From NCBI RefSeq assembly GCF_002727125.1, contig NZ_NHOA01000156.1:1-64000 (forward strand): 64,000 nt of DNA, given 5' to 3'. The notes beneath the pieces are model-generated. The model saw only the letters and a program-made list of their open reading frames with translations, had not been told where the DNA came from and did not search any database. Position numbers and translations under genes: made by a program. Below, one piece after another: positions 43,041 through 52,437 of this stretch (positions within the stretch are counted from its first letter, which is position 1; each line of letters begins with the position of its first letter). The DNA comes from Halorubrum persicum. Lineage in GTDB: Archaea > Halobacteriota > Halobacteria > Halobacteriales > Haloferacaceae.

Positions 43041-44668
43041 TGGCGGGCGCGAGCCGAACCGGCGGTAATCTGGTCGAGAAGGAGACCACCGAGACGGACG
43101 CCGTCGCCGCGGTGGCCATCGGGCTCTCGGCGGTGCTGTTCGCGCTCGCCATCGCGGCGATGTTCGAGCGGATCAGCCTCACCGGAACGCTCGCGGGGGT
43201 AGAGACCGTGACGCTGCTCGGCGGGCTGTTGACCGCGCTGGGCGTCGCGGTGATCGCCTTCGGCGTCGGGTCGCGGTTCGGCTCCGTCGAAACCGACCCC
43301 GACCCGAGCGCCGGCATCATCGCCGGGGGCGGGGCCGCGGTCCCGTGGGTCGTCATCGGCGGCGCCGTGGCGAGCGAGACGCTCGGGTTCGGCACGGCGG
43401 TCGGCGCAGTCGCCGCCGTCGCCGCGGGTGCGGTCGCCTTCGCGGCCACCGTCCTCCCGCGCGAGGACGTCGGATCGACGCTGCCCCTCGGGAGCCTCCT
43501 CGCCGTGACGGGGCTCGTCTTCTTCACCGGCGTCATCGGCCCGACGTGGGTGTGGGAGCTGGGCTGGGCGCAGCAGGCCGCGATCACGGCGGAGTTCCTC
43601 ATCCCGGTCGCGACGCTGTTCACCACCCTCTACGGCGGCTGGGCGTCGGCGAAGGCGTACGGCGGCTTCGGCGCCCGAGGGCGACACATGGGCGCGTACG
43701 TGCTCGTCTATCTGAACGCGATCTCGATCGTCGCCTTCCTCTTCACCCTGGTCGCGTACGTGGTCGTACAGGGCGTTCCGGGACTGTTGAACGGGGCCGA
43801 TATCGGCCTCGGAACCGGGCCTGAAACGACGATCCTCGGCGTGTCGGTTACGCTGCCGGTGTCCGTTCCGTTCGTGATGAACGGTGTCGCCCTCTTCAAC
43901 GACTTCCAGGGCGTCCTCCCCGCGATCGTCGGCACGGTCTGGCTCGTGATCGGAGCCGTCCTGTTGGCGGTTCCGCTCGGGGTCGGTGCGGCCGTCTTCC
44001 TCACCGAGTACGCCGACCGCGGGCGGTTCACGCAGGTCGTCGAGGTCGCTACCAACGGGCTCTGGAGCACCCCGAGCATCGTCTTCGGGCTGTTCGGGTT
44101 CGCCTTCCTGATCCCGCGCTTCGGCAACGGGAAGTCGCTGCTCTCCGGGATGATCACGCTCGGGTTCATGCTCCTCCCGCTCGTGGTGATCACGTCTCGG
44201 GAGGCGATGCTCTCGGTCCCCGACGAGTACCGCGACGCGAGCGCCGCGCTCGGCGTGTCGAAGTGGCAGACGATCCGGAGCGTCGTCCTGCCGGCGGCCC
44301 TTCCGGGCGTCGTCACCGGCGTCATCCTCGGCGTCGGCCGGATCGCCGGCGAGACGGCGCCGATCCTGCTGACGATGGCCGGCGGGACGTTCATTCCGGA
44401 GTCGCAGACGGTCGACGTCATCGGCAGCTTCCAGTTCACGTCGGCGCCGCCGTTCGTCGCCAACCCGGCGCTGCTGGAGGCGACCTCCGCGCTCCCGTAC
44501 CAGCTGTACGCGCTGATCACGGCCGGCGTCGGACTCGGGAGCAGCGTCTCCGACCCGAACGCCTTCCGCTGGGCGACGGCGCTCATCCTCCTGATCGTCG
44601 TCCTCTCGTTCTACGCGATCGGCATCGCGACGCGCTACTACTTCCGACGGCGGCTCCGGCACAACTGA
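43040..44668 (+). CDS. pstA: Phosphate permease PstA with long membrane N-terminal domain
   Basis: 542 residues, about 250 more than typical PstA. The C-terminal ~290 residues are standard, with a loop SAALGVSKWQTIRSVVLPAALPGVVTGVILGVGRIAGETAPILLTM. The N-terminal half is hydrophobic with about seven further helices (FALAIAAMFERISL, TLLGGLLTALGVAVIAFG, GPTWVWELG) and no domain I recognise. The extension is common in haloarchaeal PstA and might be a lipid-facing or regulatory module. It overlaps pstC by one base. Confidence 0.9.
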   Translation: MAGASRTGGNLVEKETTETDAVAAVAIGLSAVLFALAIAAMFERISLTGTLAGVETVTLLGGLLTALGVAVIAFGVGSRFGSVETDPDPSAGIIAGGGAAVPWVVIGGAVASETLGFGTAVGAVAAVAAGAVAFAATVLPREDVGSTLPLGSLLAVTGLVFFTGVIGPTWVWELGWAQQAAITAEFLIPVATLFTTLYGGWASAKAYGGFGARGRHMGAYVLVYLNAISIVAFLFTLVAYVVVQGVPGLLNGADIGLGTGPETTILGVSVTLPVSVPFVMNGVALFNDFQGVLPAIVGTVWLVIGAVLLAVPLGVGAAVFLTEYADRGRFTQVVEVATNGLWSTPSIVFGLFGFAFLIPRFGNGKSLLSGMITLGFMLLPLVVITSREAMLSVPDEYRDASAALGVSKWQTIRSVVLPAALPGVVTGVILGVGRIAGETAPILLTMAGGTFIPESQTVDVIGSFQFTSAPPFVANPALLEATSALPYQLYALITAGVGLGSSVSDPNAFRWATALILLIVVLSFYAIGIATRYYFRRRLRHN

Positions 44669-44674
44669 TCACCA

Positions 44675-45598
44675 ATGAGCGAAAACCAAAACCCACAGCC
44701 GCAGACCGGCACCGCGACGACAGACAGCGACCAGTCTCTCACGACGACCACCGGCGAGACCGTCGAGCAGACCCGAGACGAGTGGACGAACTACGAGTTC
44801 CAGGGAGAGGCCAAGATGACCGTCGAGGACCTTGACGTGTACTACGGCGACGACCACGCCCTGAAGGGGGTCTCGATGGAGATTCCCGAAAAGAGCGTCA
44901 CCGCCCTGATCGGTCCCTCCGGCTGCGGGAAGTCGACGTACCTCCGGTGTCTCAATCGGATGAACGACCGGATCAGCTCCGCCAGGATCGACGGCTCCGT
45001 CCGCCTCGGCGGCGAAGAGGTGTACCAAGACGGCGTCAATCTGGTGGAGCTTCGGAAACGGGTCGGGATGGTGTTTCAGTCGCCGAACCCGTTCCCCAAG
45101 TCGATCCGGGAGAACATCGCCTACGGCCCGAAGAAACACGGCGACCTCGACACCGGGCTGCTCGCTCGGCTGCTGAACCGGAGCGACGCCGACGAGCGCG
45201 ACCGGCTCGTGGAGCGGTGTCTCCGCGACGCGGCGCTGTGGGACGAGGTGAGCGATCGCCTCGACGACAACGCCCTCGGCCTCTCGGGCGGGCAACAGCA
45301 GCGGCTCTGTATCGCGCGCTGTCTCTCGGTCGACCCGGAGGTCATCCTGATGGACGAGCCGGCCTCCGCGCTCGACCCCATCGCCACCGCGAAGATCGAG
45401 GACCTCATCGACGACCTCTCAGAGGAGTACACCGTCGTCATCGTCACGCACAACATGCAGCAGGCCGCCCGCATCTCCGACCAGACCGCGGTGTTCCTCA
45501 CGGGCGGCGAGCTCGTCGAGTACGGGGACACGGACCAGGTGTTCGAGAACCCACACAGCGAGCGCGTCGAGGATTACATCACGGGCAAGTTCGGGTGA
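44675..45598 (+). CDS. pstB: Phosphate ABC transporter ATPase
   Basis: 307 residues. An N-terminal ~45-residue acidic tail precedes a standard PstB: Walker [30 protein letters not shown], signature [15 protein letters not shown], Walker [14 protein letters not shown] and [26 protein letters not shown]. It energises phosphate import by PstCA. Confidence 0.93.
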   Translation: MSENQNPQPQTGTATTDSDQSLTTTTGETVEQTRDEWTNYEFQGEAKMTVEDLDVYYGDDHALKGVSMEIPEKSVTALIGPSGCGKSTYLRCLNRMNDRISSARIDGSVRLGGEEVYQDGVNLVELRKRVGMVFQSPNPFPKSIRENIAYGPKKHGDLDTGLLARLLNRSDADERDRLVERCLRDAALWDEVSDRLDDNALGLSGGQQQRLCIARCLSVDPEVILMDEPASALDPIATAKIEDLIDDLSEEYTVVIVTHNMQQAARISDQTAVFLTGGELVEYGDTDQVFENPHSERVEDYITGKFG

Positions 45599-45602
45599 TC
45601 TC

Positions 45603-46271
45603 ATGCCTCGAGAACGGTATCAGGACTCGCTCGACGAGCTCCGTGCCAACGTGATCGGGATGGGCGAACAGGTGATCGATCAGCTCGACAAGAGCCTCCG
45701 GAGCGCCGCGACCCACGACGAGTCGCTGGCCCGGGCGGTCATCGACGGGGACGACGAGATAAACGAGCGGTACCTGCGGCTTGAGAACCGCTGTGTCGAC
45801 CTGTTCGCGCTCCAACAGCCGGTCGCGAGCGACCTCAGGTTCGTCACCGCGTCGTTCAAGATCATCACCGACTTAGAGCGGATCGGCGACCTCGCGACGA
45901 ACCTCTCCCGGTACGCGCTCTCCGGCAGTTCGACGGTCATCTCCGAGAGCCGGATTCAAACGATCGGCGAGACCGCCTCCGGTCAGGTCCGGAGGGCCAT
46001 CGAGGCCTACGCCGACGCCGATCCCGAGGCGTGTCGAACGATCGCCGACCGCGACGACGAACTCGACACGCTGTGTCAGAACGCCAGCGAAGCCGTCGTT
46101 CGCGAGCTGATCGCCGGCGAGTCCGACCGCTGGGGGATCGAACAGCTGCTCGACGACGTGTCGCGACTGCTGCTCACGATCCGCGACTTGGAGCGGGTCG
46201 GCGACCACGCCGTCAACATCGCCGCCCGGACCCTGTACATGGACGAGAGCGACCCCGAGCTGATCTACTGA
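45603..46271 (+). CDS. phoU: Phosphate regulator PhoU
   Basis: 222 residues, two repeats of three helices each carrying an acidic metal-binding motif (FKIITDLERIGDLATNLSRYA and IRDLERVGDHAVNIAARTLYM). PhoU restrains the Pst transporter and phosphate signalling. Four bp after pstB, two bp before the AbrB-PhoU gene. Confidence 0.92.
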   Translation: MPRERYQDSLDELRANVIGMGEQVIDQLDKSLRSAATHDESLARAVIDGDDEINERYLRLENRCVDLFALQQPVASDLRFVTASFKIITDLERIGDLATNLSRYALSGSSTVISESRIQTIGETASGQVRRAIEAYADADPEACRTIADRDDELDTLCQNASEAVVRELIAGESDRWGIEQLLDDVSRLLLTIRDLERVGDHAVNIAARTLYMDESDPELIY

Positions 46272-46273
46272 CA

Positions 46274-47305
46274 ATGGAGACCAGAAAGCTGCAGGAGGTC
46301 GGCGGCGGCACCTACACCGTCTCGATTCCGAAGGAATGGGCGACGACCCACGGGTTCGAGGTCGGGATGGAGCTGCGGCTGTACACCCACCGCGACGGGT
46401 CGCTCCTCGTCCGATCCTCGGACGCCGACGTCAACTGTCTGAACGAGGCGACGGTCGACGTCGACGGCGGCGGTGCCGACGCCGTCGAGCGCGCCGTCCG
46501 GACGGCTCACGCGGTCGGGTTCGAGACCATCACGCTCCATCGGACGGGGGCCTTCTCCGACGCGGAGCGCAGGGCGGCCAGGTCGACGGTGCGGGGCCTT
46601 GTCGGGACGAACATCCTCAGCGAGTCGGACGCGGAGATCACGATCAGACACCTCTTGGACACGTCGTCCGTCTCCGTCCGCCAGTTGATCGTCCAGCTGC
46701 AGTACGTGGTCGTCGCGCTGCTCCGCGACGCGACCGACGCGTTCGTCGACGCCGCGGACACGCACACGAGCATCCGCGACCGCGCCGACGAGGCCCGCCG
46801 TTCCGCGGAGATGGTCACCCGACACTTCTCGCGATCGCTGATCTCGCACGCCGAACTCGACGCGCTGGGCGTCTCCCGGCCCGACCTGTTCGCGTATTCC
46901 GTGCTCGCCTCGCGCCTCAAAGCGGTCGCCGACCTCGCCGTTCGGATCGCAAGCACGGGCGAAAAGCTCCCCGAGCCGCTCTCAGGCGGGACGGCCGCGG
47001 ACGTGTGCGCCGTAGCCGACGACGTCGCGGGCGCCGTCGACGACGCGGTAACCGCCGTTCTCAACGGCGACGAGGAAACGGTGCACGCCGCGAGACGCCG
47101 GTGCGACGAGGCCACGGAGGGCGTCGAGGCGATCGAACAGGCTCTGTACGACGGCGCCGTTTCGGGCACCGTTCCCGAAGCGGTCGCGCTGGCTGACGCG
47201 CTCTCGACCCTCCGGCAGACCGTCAACTGCGGTCGACGGATGGCCGACACCGCAGCGAGGACCGCGATACGCGCGGAAAACGCTGACACCTGCATCCGAG
47301 CGTAA
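46274..47305 (+). CDS. AbrB-type N-terminus fused to PhoU-like domain
   Basis: 343 residues. Residues 1-45 form a swapped-hairpin AbrB/SpoVT-like fold (METRKLQEVGGGTYTVSIPKEWATTHGFEVGMELRL), which usually binds DNA. The rest is helical, with PhoU-like DLAVRIASTGEKLPEP segments but weaker metal motifs. This fusion is known in archaea next to pst genes and is a plausible transcriptional regulator reading PhoU-like signals. No HTH is present apart from the AbrB part. Confidence 0.82.
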   Translation: METRKLQEVGGGTYTVSIPKEWATTHGFEVGMELRLYTHRDGSLLVRSSDADVNCLNEATVDVDGGGADAVERAVRTAHAVGFETITLHRTGAFSDAERRAARSTVRGLVGTNILSESDAEITIRHLLDTSSVSVRQLIVQLQYVVVALLRDATDAFVDAADTHTSIRDRADEARRSAEMVTRHFSRSLISHAELDALGVSRPDLFAYSVLASRLKAVADLAVRIASTGEKLPEPLSGGTAADVCAVADDVAGAVDDAVTAVLNGDEETVHAARRRCDEATEGVEAIEQALYDGAVSGTVPEAVALADALSTLRQTVNCGRRMADTAARTAIRAENADTCIRA

Positions 47306-47467
47306 GCCGACCGCGAGCGCGTCCATCGCCGAGCGATGAACGCGGTCGGTTCGAAATCTGGGCGGCATTTCTGTATAGCGATATACGATTTATTCGACTG
47401 CGATCGAACACGGCTGTGTTGCTATCGTCACGACAGAAAGGTGTGCGAGCGCAACTGCGGTGCCGTC

Positions 47468-48502
47468 CTATCCCAACAGCCGGTACACGTTCGCTTCGTA
47501 CGTCTCTCGGACCTGGTCGCCCCAGTTGTGGGTGTAGGTGTCGATCACGTCGTCGGCAACGTCGCCGCGGAGGTACTTGACGACGCCGCGGTCCCCCGTT
47601 CGGTCCCGGAGATGGGTCGTGAAGAAGTGACGGAAGTAGTGCGGCGTCACGTTCTCTGCGGCGCCGCCGCCCGTGCGGTACCAGCCCGCGTCTCGGGCGT
47701 GGCGCTCGACGACGTGTCTGACGGCTTGCGGGTCGAGTCGCTCGCCCCACCCCTCCGCGGTGCCGACGAACAGCGGGTCCGCGGCCGACGCGCCGTCCGG
47801 TCGCACGGCGAGCCACCGTTTCAGCGTCCGGGCCAGCTCCTCGTCGACCGGGATCACGGTGGCCCGCTTGCGCTTGTTCGATGCGGTGCGGACCTCGCCG
47901 TTCAGCTCCTCGCCGACGGCGGCGTCCGGCGTGACGTACAGCGAATTCGGGCGGTCCGCGAGGGCCGGTCGCGTCCCGAGCGCGTACGCCGCCTCGACCT
48001 CCTCGTCGTCGATCGCGAGATCGCGGAGATCGAGGTTGCAGAGCTCGCCGACCCGCATGCCGGTCTTCAGCAGGGTGACGACGAGCGCGCGGTGGAGCGG
48101 GTGTCGAACGCCGGCGACGAACTCGCGCATCGCCGGGATCGACACGTCCCGCCGCGCCGGGTCCTTATCCACCGTCTCGTCCATCTCCTCCATCACCAGC
48201 GTCATCGGGTTCCCCTCGAAGACGCCCACCTCGGTCATGTACCCGTAAAATCGGTGCAGATACGCGGCGTACGTCGCCACCGTGCTGTCGGCCACGTCGC
48301 CGCGCAGCGAGTGGACGAACGCCATGCAGTCGCGATGGGTCGCCGACGCCGGCGTCGTTCCGGGATCGAGAAACGACTCGAACCGACGAAGCACGCGCTC
48401 GTAGGAGTCGCGCGTCCGCTCAGTTTTCCCGTGGTAGGTGAGGTCCTCGAGGAAGTACGCGACCGGGTCGTCGACCTCGGCCGGGGCTCGCGTGCTACTC
48501 AT
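47468..48502 (-). CDS. Tyrosine recombinase/integrase
   Basis: 344 residues. An N-terminal SAM-like core-binding domain (PVAYFLEDLTYHGKTERTRDSYERVLRRFESFL) and a catalytic domain with Arg in TGMRVGELCNL, the His-x-x-Arg box HYFRHFFTTHL and the nucleophile Tyr in VIDTYTHNWG. The XerC/D-like length suggests site-specific recombination, possibly chromosomal housekeeping or mobile-element integration. It overlaps the DUF5805 gene by 8 bp. No attachment site was identified. Confidence 0.87.
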   Translation of the reverse strand: MSSTRAPAEVDDPVAYFLEDLTYHGKTERTRDSYERVLRRFESFLDPGTTPASATHRDCMAFVHSLRGDVADSTVATYAAYLHRFYGYMTEVGVFEGNPMTLVMEEMDETVDKDPARRDVSIPAMREFVAGVRHPLHRALVVTLLKTGMRVGELCNLDLRDLAIDDEEVEAAYALGTRPALADRPNSLYVTPDAAVGEELNGEVRTASNKRKRATVIPVDEELARTLKRWLAVRPDGASAADPLFVGTAEGWGERLDPQAVRHVVERHARDAGWYRTGGGAAENVTPHYFRHFFTTHLRDRTGDRGVVKYLRGDVADDVIDTYTHNWGDQVRETYEANVYRLLG

Positions 48503-48875
48503 CGATCAGCGTGTACCCTCCCTTCCGTCCGTTGTACCGAACTCGGTTTTGGTCCTGGAGTGAATCGAGCGCGTCTTCCAGCCGGCCCTCGAAGTCGTCG
48601 AACACCGCGTCGACGAGTTCCTCCCACGAGAGCACGCCGTCGGCGAGCGCCGCTTCGGCCCGTCTTTCGAGGCCGCTACCCCCGGGGTCAGACCCCGTCG
48701 GATCGGGTTCGGCGGGGGTTTCGCTCGCCTCGATCGAAAACCCGCGTCTCCCGGCCTGTACCATCGTTCTGACGAACTCGCTTTGTGACATCCCCAACTC
48801 GTCGGCGTGCTCCTGCCAGGTCGCCTTCTGCCGTTCAGGGACGTACGTCTTCACCGAGCGCCGGTCGTCGCTCAT
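48495..48875 (-). CDS. DUF5805 RHH-like protein partner of the integrase
   Basis: 126 acidic residues. The N-terminal ~45 residues (RRSVKTYVPERQKATWQEHADELGMSQSEFVRTMVQAGRRGF) have ribbon-helix-helix form, followed by a Pro/Gly-rich linker and a helical domain ending GRLEDALDSLQDQNRVRYNGRKGGYTLIDE, which looks like a winged-helix strand. It overlaps the integrase by 8 bp, so the two are produced together; it may be a directionality or repressor factor. That role is inference. Confidence 0.75.
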   Translation of the reverse strand: MSDDRRSVKTYVPERQKATWQEHADELGMSQSEFVRTMVQAGRRGFSIEASETPAEPDPTGSDPGGSGLERRAEAALADGVLSWEELVDAVFDDFEGRLEDALDSLQDQNRVRYNGRKGGYTLIDE

Positions 48876-48906
48876 CGTTCGATCCGGGCTACTCGGGCCT
48901 CCATCT

Positions 48907-49068
48907 TCAATCTACCCCACAATTCGGGATAAGTGAATTTATCCACAGTTCTGGGACCGTCCATAGGCGAGAGTCGGGGTCTTGTGTTTCTGGATTACTG
49001 TACTCGTGGGTCGTGATTTCGGGATTAGCGTACATATCGGCGTGGGTCGGGATTTCGAGATTACTCAT
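48907..49068 (-). CDS. Tiny repeat protein, last gene of micro-operon
   Basis: 53 residues. The first 30 comprise three degenerate copies of a ten-to-twelve-residue unit, NLEIPTHADMYA, NPEITTHEYS and NPETQDPDSR, encoded by ~30-36-bp tandem DNA repeats (about 48975-49065). The tail is LWTVPELWINSLIPNCGVD. The start overlaps the preceding gene as ATGA, strong evidence that it is translated. The sequence is unlike anything I recognise. Confidence 0.55.
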   Translation of the reverse strand: MSNLEIPTHADMYANPEITTHEYSNPETQDPDSRLWTVPELWINSLIPNCGVD

Positions 49069-49304
49069 GGGCGGTACAGACCGAGTCTTAGCGCGATCTG
49101 CGCAAGATCGCTCTTCGTGAAACGAGACTGCTCGTCGACCTCCTCGGGATCCTGATCGCCGGGGTCGACCTCCAGCACGATCGCTCGGAACAGGTCGGCC
49201 CGCGACAGGTTCACCGTGAGGTACTCGGTGCGAGCTCCGAACCGCCAGTTGATCCATCGCGGTGGCAGGTCGAGATCGCGAGGGTCGGCGAGATCGTGGC
49301 TCAC
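49065..49304 (-). CDS. Small conserved-looking protein, middle gene of micro-operon
   Basis: 79 residues beginning MSHDLADPRDLDLPPRWINWRFGARTEYLTVNLSRADLFRAIVLEVD. GTG 49304 overlaps the upstream gene by 4 bp (GTGA), and the stop overlaps the downstream ATG. Its composition is acidic and halophilic, so it is very probably real. No known domain; genes of this kind are usual in haloarchaeal viruses and integrated plasmids. Confidence 0.68.
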   Translation of the reverse strand: MSHDLADPRDLDLPPRWINWRFGARTEYLTVNLSRADLFRAIVLEVDPGDQDPEEVDEQSRFTKSDLAQIALRLGLYRP

Positions 49305-49462
49305 TTCGCCACCACCTCGCCACTCACGAAGTCACCTCCCGAGATGCCGGCCTCTCGCCGCGCCATGTCGACGATCGCCGCGTCCGTCGCCAGCACCCCA
49401 GCCTCGACGTTCTGCTCCACGATCCCGCCAGCAGACCGGAGGATGACCGTATGACCGATCAT
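49301..49462 (-). CDS. Small protein, first gene of micro-operon
   Basis: 53 residues, MIGHTVILRSAGGIVEQNVEAGV with a C-terminal AIVDMARREAGISGGDFVSGEVVAK. A Shine-Dalgarno-like GGAGGGGACGAG directly precedes the ATG at 49462. The stop overlaps the next GTG. No recognised domain. With the two following genes it forms a compact three-cistron unit. Confidence 0.6.
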   Translation of the reverse strand: MIGHTVILRSAGGIVEQNVEAGVLATDAAIVDMARREAGISGGDFVSGEVVAK

Positions 49463-49540
49463 CTCGTCCCCTCCGCCGACGCTGTCGCTCTCGTCGCGTT
49501 TACACCGTCATTCGCTATATCGTCTCCACCCCACTGATGT

Positions 49541-49721
49541 TGCGAAGATGGGCCTATGATGCACAGGTTTCGAGTCTGAGTGAACTGAAAGAAGTAGCCG
49601 AGCGAGTCTCGAGACGCACTTCTGAGAAACCTATCACATAGTATTCACAAATACGATAGAAAATTGCCGGGGAGGCTAGCGCCGCCGCTCACGATCGAGC
49701 AAACTCAGAGGGGATGAGAAA
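49541..49721. other. Region between micro-operon and transposase
   Basis: 181 bp, AT-rich from about 49630 (CACATAGTATTCACAAATACGATAG). One end of the insertion sequence should lie here, but I could not match it to a partner inverted repeat near 51740. Confidence 0.35.
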
Positions 49722-51701
49722 TTAGTCGGGTGGATCGAGACCGTAGTTCTTCTTGGCAAATGTCAGGAACGAGTTTGAAGAGACCGCCGGCTGGTCGCCG
49801 ACCTCACCGTGGAGTTCCAATTGCACGAGAATATCCACGAGTCGCCAGCAGTTGTACAACACGCAAGCAAACGCGAAGTTGAAGTATCGGAATCGGTGGT
49901 CTGGCGACTGTGTCTCCGCGAGGAACGTCTTTAGCTTCTTAAACCCGTTTTCGATGCCCCACCGCCGCTTGTATCGGACCATCAGCCGCCCAATCTGGTG
50001 TTTCATCTCCCGTTCGTTCGAAGGATTGACCTCTATCCACGGAAGGTTCGTCTCGAACGGTACCGTCGGTGCTTCAATCCGCGCTGGTTCCACGATCTCT
50101 TCTTCCTCATGCACCTCATCAAGGATATTTCCCAGCGGTGAGTTGCCGTCGCGGTCCTCTGAGAGCGGCGTTGTCTCGCCGATGTCTTCGAACTCCTCGA
50201 TAAGTTCCTGCCGAACCGTCACGTCATTCCCATCGTCATCTTCGTCCTCACGTTCCCACTCGCGCTTCGGGAGGTAGACTGCCTTTCGTGCAGGCCCGTC
50301 GTCCAGACGCTTTTGCTTGACCACGTCGAAGTCCCTATTCTCGCTGGCGAGCTTAGCAATCTGGTGTTCGTGGTCGCTACTGGAGCGCACAACAGCCGGA
50401 TTCAGGTAGTGAACGTTGTGCTTCTCGCAGGCGTCTTTCACGCCATCATCGGCGAACTCGCGGTCCATCATCACGAGGTCCAGATCGGGGACAATATCTG
50501 TCGCACCATCAAGCAGCTCGTCTACGAGATCTGCTCGCTTCCGGCCGCGTTCGACTGGGACGGCATCGAGTATGAGCGGGACATCGTGACCGACGAGTTT
50601 GATGACTGCCCACTGGAAGAACGGGCCCTCGTCACCTTTGTACCCAAGAATCCACGGTTCCTGATTCTGTCCGCTCCGATCTCGGGTGATCTCGCCATCC
50701 CACGGGTTGCCTTTTGTGAGGTCGATGGCTGCCATCTGCTTGCGGCCCATCTTGTCCTTCGATTTCGCCTGCTTAACGAGTGTCTGGTTAGTCTCCCGGA
50801 GCATTGTCCGAATACGTTCGACACCGAGATCTTTCGTCTGAAGCCGGTGGGAGTCGCCAGACGGCGTCTTCGTCCGGGTAGAGTCTGCGGCAAAGGACTG
50901 TGCGCCGTCGTTGGGATGCATATCAGTTCGCATCCCGAGGTATGACTGCTGTTCCCAGAATGCGCCTTCGGGAATACTCGCGTTCTCGCTGCGATCAAGG
51001 TGGAAGCAGTCCTCGACAATGGGCTTCGCACCCTTCCAAACCTCGCGGGCCTTCTCACGAGCGAGCGTATCCTTGCTTTTTGAACGTGTGACTGTATCCG
51101 TCGGCTGGTTGGGAAGAAACGCTGGTTCGGGCGCAGGAATGTCGTGATAGCGAGCGATATCCACGACGACCTCAGCGGCATCCCGAACGGCATCGCGGAC
51201 ACTTTCGAGACGGCCGTTCCATGCCCGCCAAAGTGTTGACTGATCAGGGATACCGTCGAAGCCGAGCTGCGTGCTGAGAAACGGCTTCTGTTTGAGATAT
51301 TTCCAGAGAGTCGTTTCACTCTTCCAGCCCTTCACGCAGCGGAGCACGTGCGCTCGGAAGACAGCCTCCCAAGGTTTCGGGTCGCCCTGTTCGTGGTCAA
51401 GAGTGTCGTAAAATCGAAGGTAGCGGGCTGGGATTTCGGTGACAAGATCCTCTAGCGTGGCTGAGCGATCGTGTCGGACTTGTTGCTCGCGCGGGAAGGT
51501 TGACAGAACGCCGTCAACCATTTCACGGAACGTCATGCCGAAGGATTGTGCTTCGACAAGCGCGCCAGAATTCGTGGCGTAAAGCCCGTCTACCTCGTAA
51601 TCTTTCGGTGTAGATTCATAGCCCGCGCTGTCTAGATTCCTCCGTGGACCGAGGTACTCCCACCGTGACCCCGTTGGGGCTTCTCCTGCGCATGCTATCA
51701 C
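49722..51701 (-). mobile_element. IS4-superfamily DDE transposase gene
   Basis: Up to 659 residues from GTG 51701. The likely DDE triad has Asp in MAAIDLTKGNPW, Asp in LVMMDREFADDGV and Glu in YKRRWGIENGFKKLKTFL, the YREK-like signature of IS4-type transposases. GC is lower than in the flanking genes. The frame is intact, so the element may be active. Several internal Met (for example the start of MTFREMVDGV) could be the true start. I found no convincing inverted repeats or target duplication, so the element boundaries are open. Confidence 0.8.
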
Positions 51702-51757
51702 TGCTCGTTAATTTATACGTCTTCGTATATAAAAGCGCAGTTACAGTAGGGAACGGC

Positions 51758-51804
51758 TCTGTTGAAATTCTATTCATCAGACAGATTATCGTCTGAAACA
51801 GCCG
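51758..51804 (+). repeat. Left terminal inverted repeat
   Basis: 47-bp arm paired with 52856-52902. It also contains a small internal palindrome CAGAC-N8-GTCTG (51778-51795) that is not kept in the other arm. Confidence 0.7.
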
Positions 51805-51862
51805 ATTGCTGAAGAGTGCGAAAAAACCAAACCGTTTCGTGGCCGGATAATATTCACTCGGA

Positions 51863-52186
51863 ATGACAAACCACGAATCGCGGGAGAATCTTAAGAAATT
51901 GGGAGTCGTCGTTCTTAGTCTCCTCGGAGCGGTTTTGACGTTCTTCGGGCTGGACGCGTACTACTTAGCCGGCATCTTTCTGATATTCGCGGGGGCCGGC
52001 ATGCTCTTTTTGTTGAAACGATACAGAGCGTACTCGATTACTATGCTAATAGCGGGAACTCTCGCACTTGTGCTTGCCATTCTCGCGTACCGGTCTCATG
52101 GTCTCGTGAATTCGACAGTTCTCTATTCCCTTCTCGGCGTAGTTGGCGTCCATCGCGGCGGCCAAGCGTATCGAGCGACAGAGTAA
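51863..52186 (+). CDS. Small membrane protein inside inverted-repeat element (A)
   Basis: 107 residues with three or four hydrophobic helices (LGVVVLSLLGAVLTFFGLDAYYLAGIFLIFAGAGMLFLLKRY and ITMLIAGTLALVLAILAY). Few acidic residues and AT-richer codons than its neighbours, hinting at acquisition. No known family. A TATA-like GATAATATT lies just upstream, but very close to the ATG. Confidence 0.6.
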   Translation: MTNHESRENLKKLGVVVLSLLGAVLTFFGLDAYYLAGIFLIFAGAGMLFLLKRYRAYSITMLIAGTLALVLAILAYRSHGLVNSTVLYSLLGVVGVHRGGQAYRATE

Positions 52187-52437
52187 CTGTACGAAGTGGC
52201 GGTTGCGTCATCTGTACTGAGCGATTCGTGAGCCCTTTCTCGGTGGCACATGGTCCCGTCGTGTACTCCTCTGAAGCACAGGCGTTTTGAGTGGGATCGA
52301 TAGAAATATCGCTTCTATTTGAATCATCTACAATTGGTGTTTTCTCATCTTCAACCACACAGTACAGGAGACTCGCAGATCGCTTAGACCATCTCAGTTT
52401 GACCCACAAGGCACATACGTAATGTAGGACAATTTGA
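52187..52437. other. Spacer within inverted-repeat element
   Basis: 251 bp of AT-rich sequence. No further gene is convincing; it may carry the promoter of the second small gene. Confidence 0.4.

Noticed and set aside
48975-49068. CRISPR-like repeat array
   Set aside because: The repeats are degenerate, contiguous without spacers, and inside a coding frame; they are tandem codon repeats.
49541-51757. Terminal inverted repeats for the IS4-like transposase
   Set aside because: I compared the flanks and saw only short matches such as AACTG, not enough to set the element ends.
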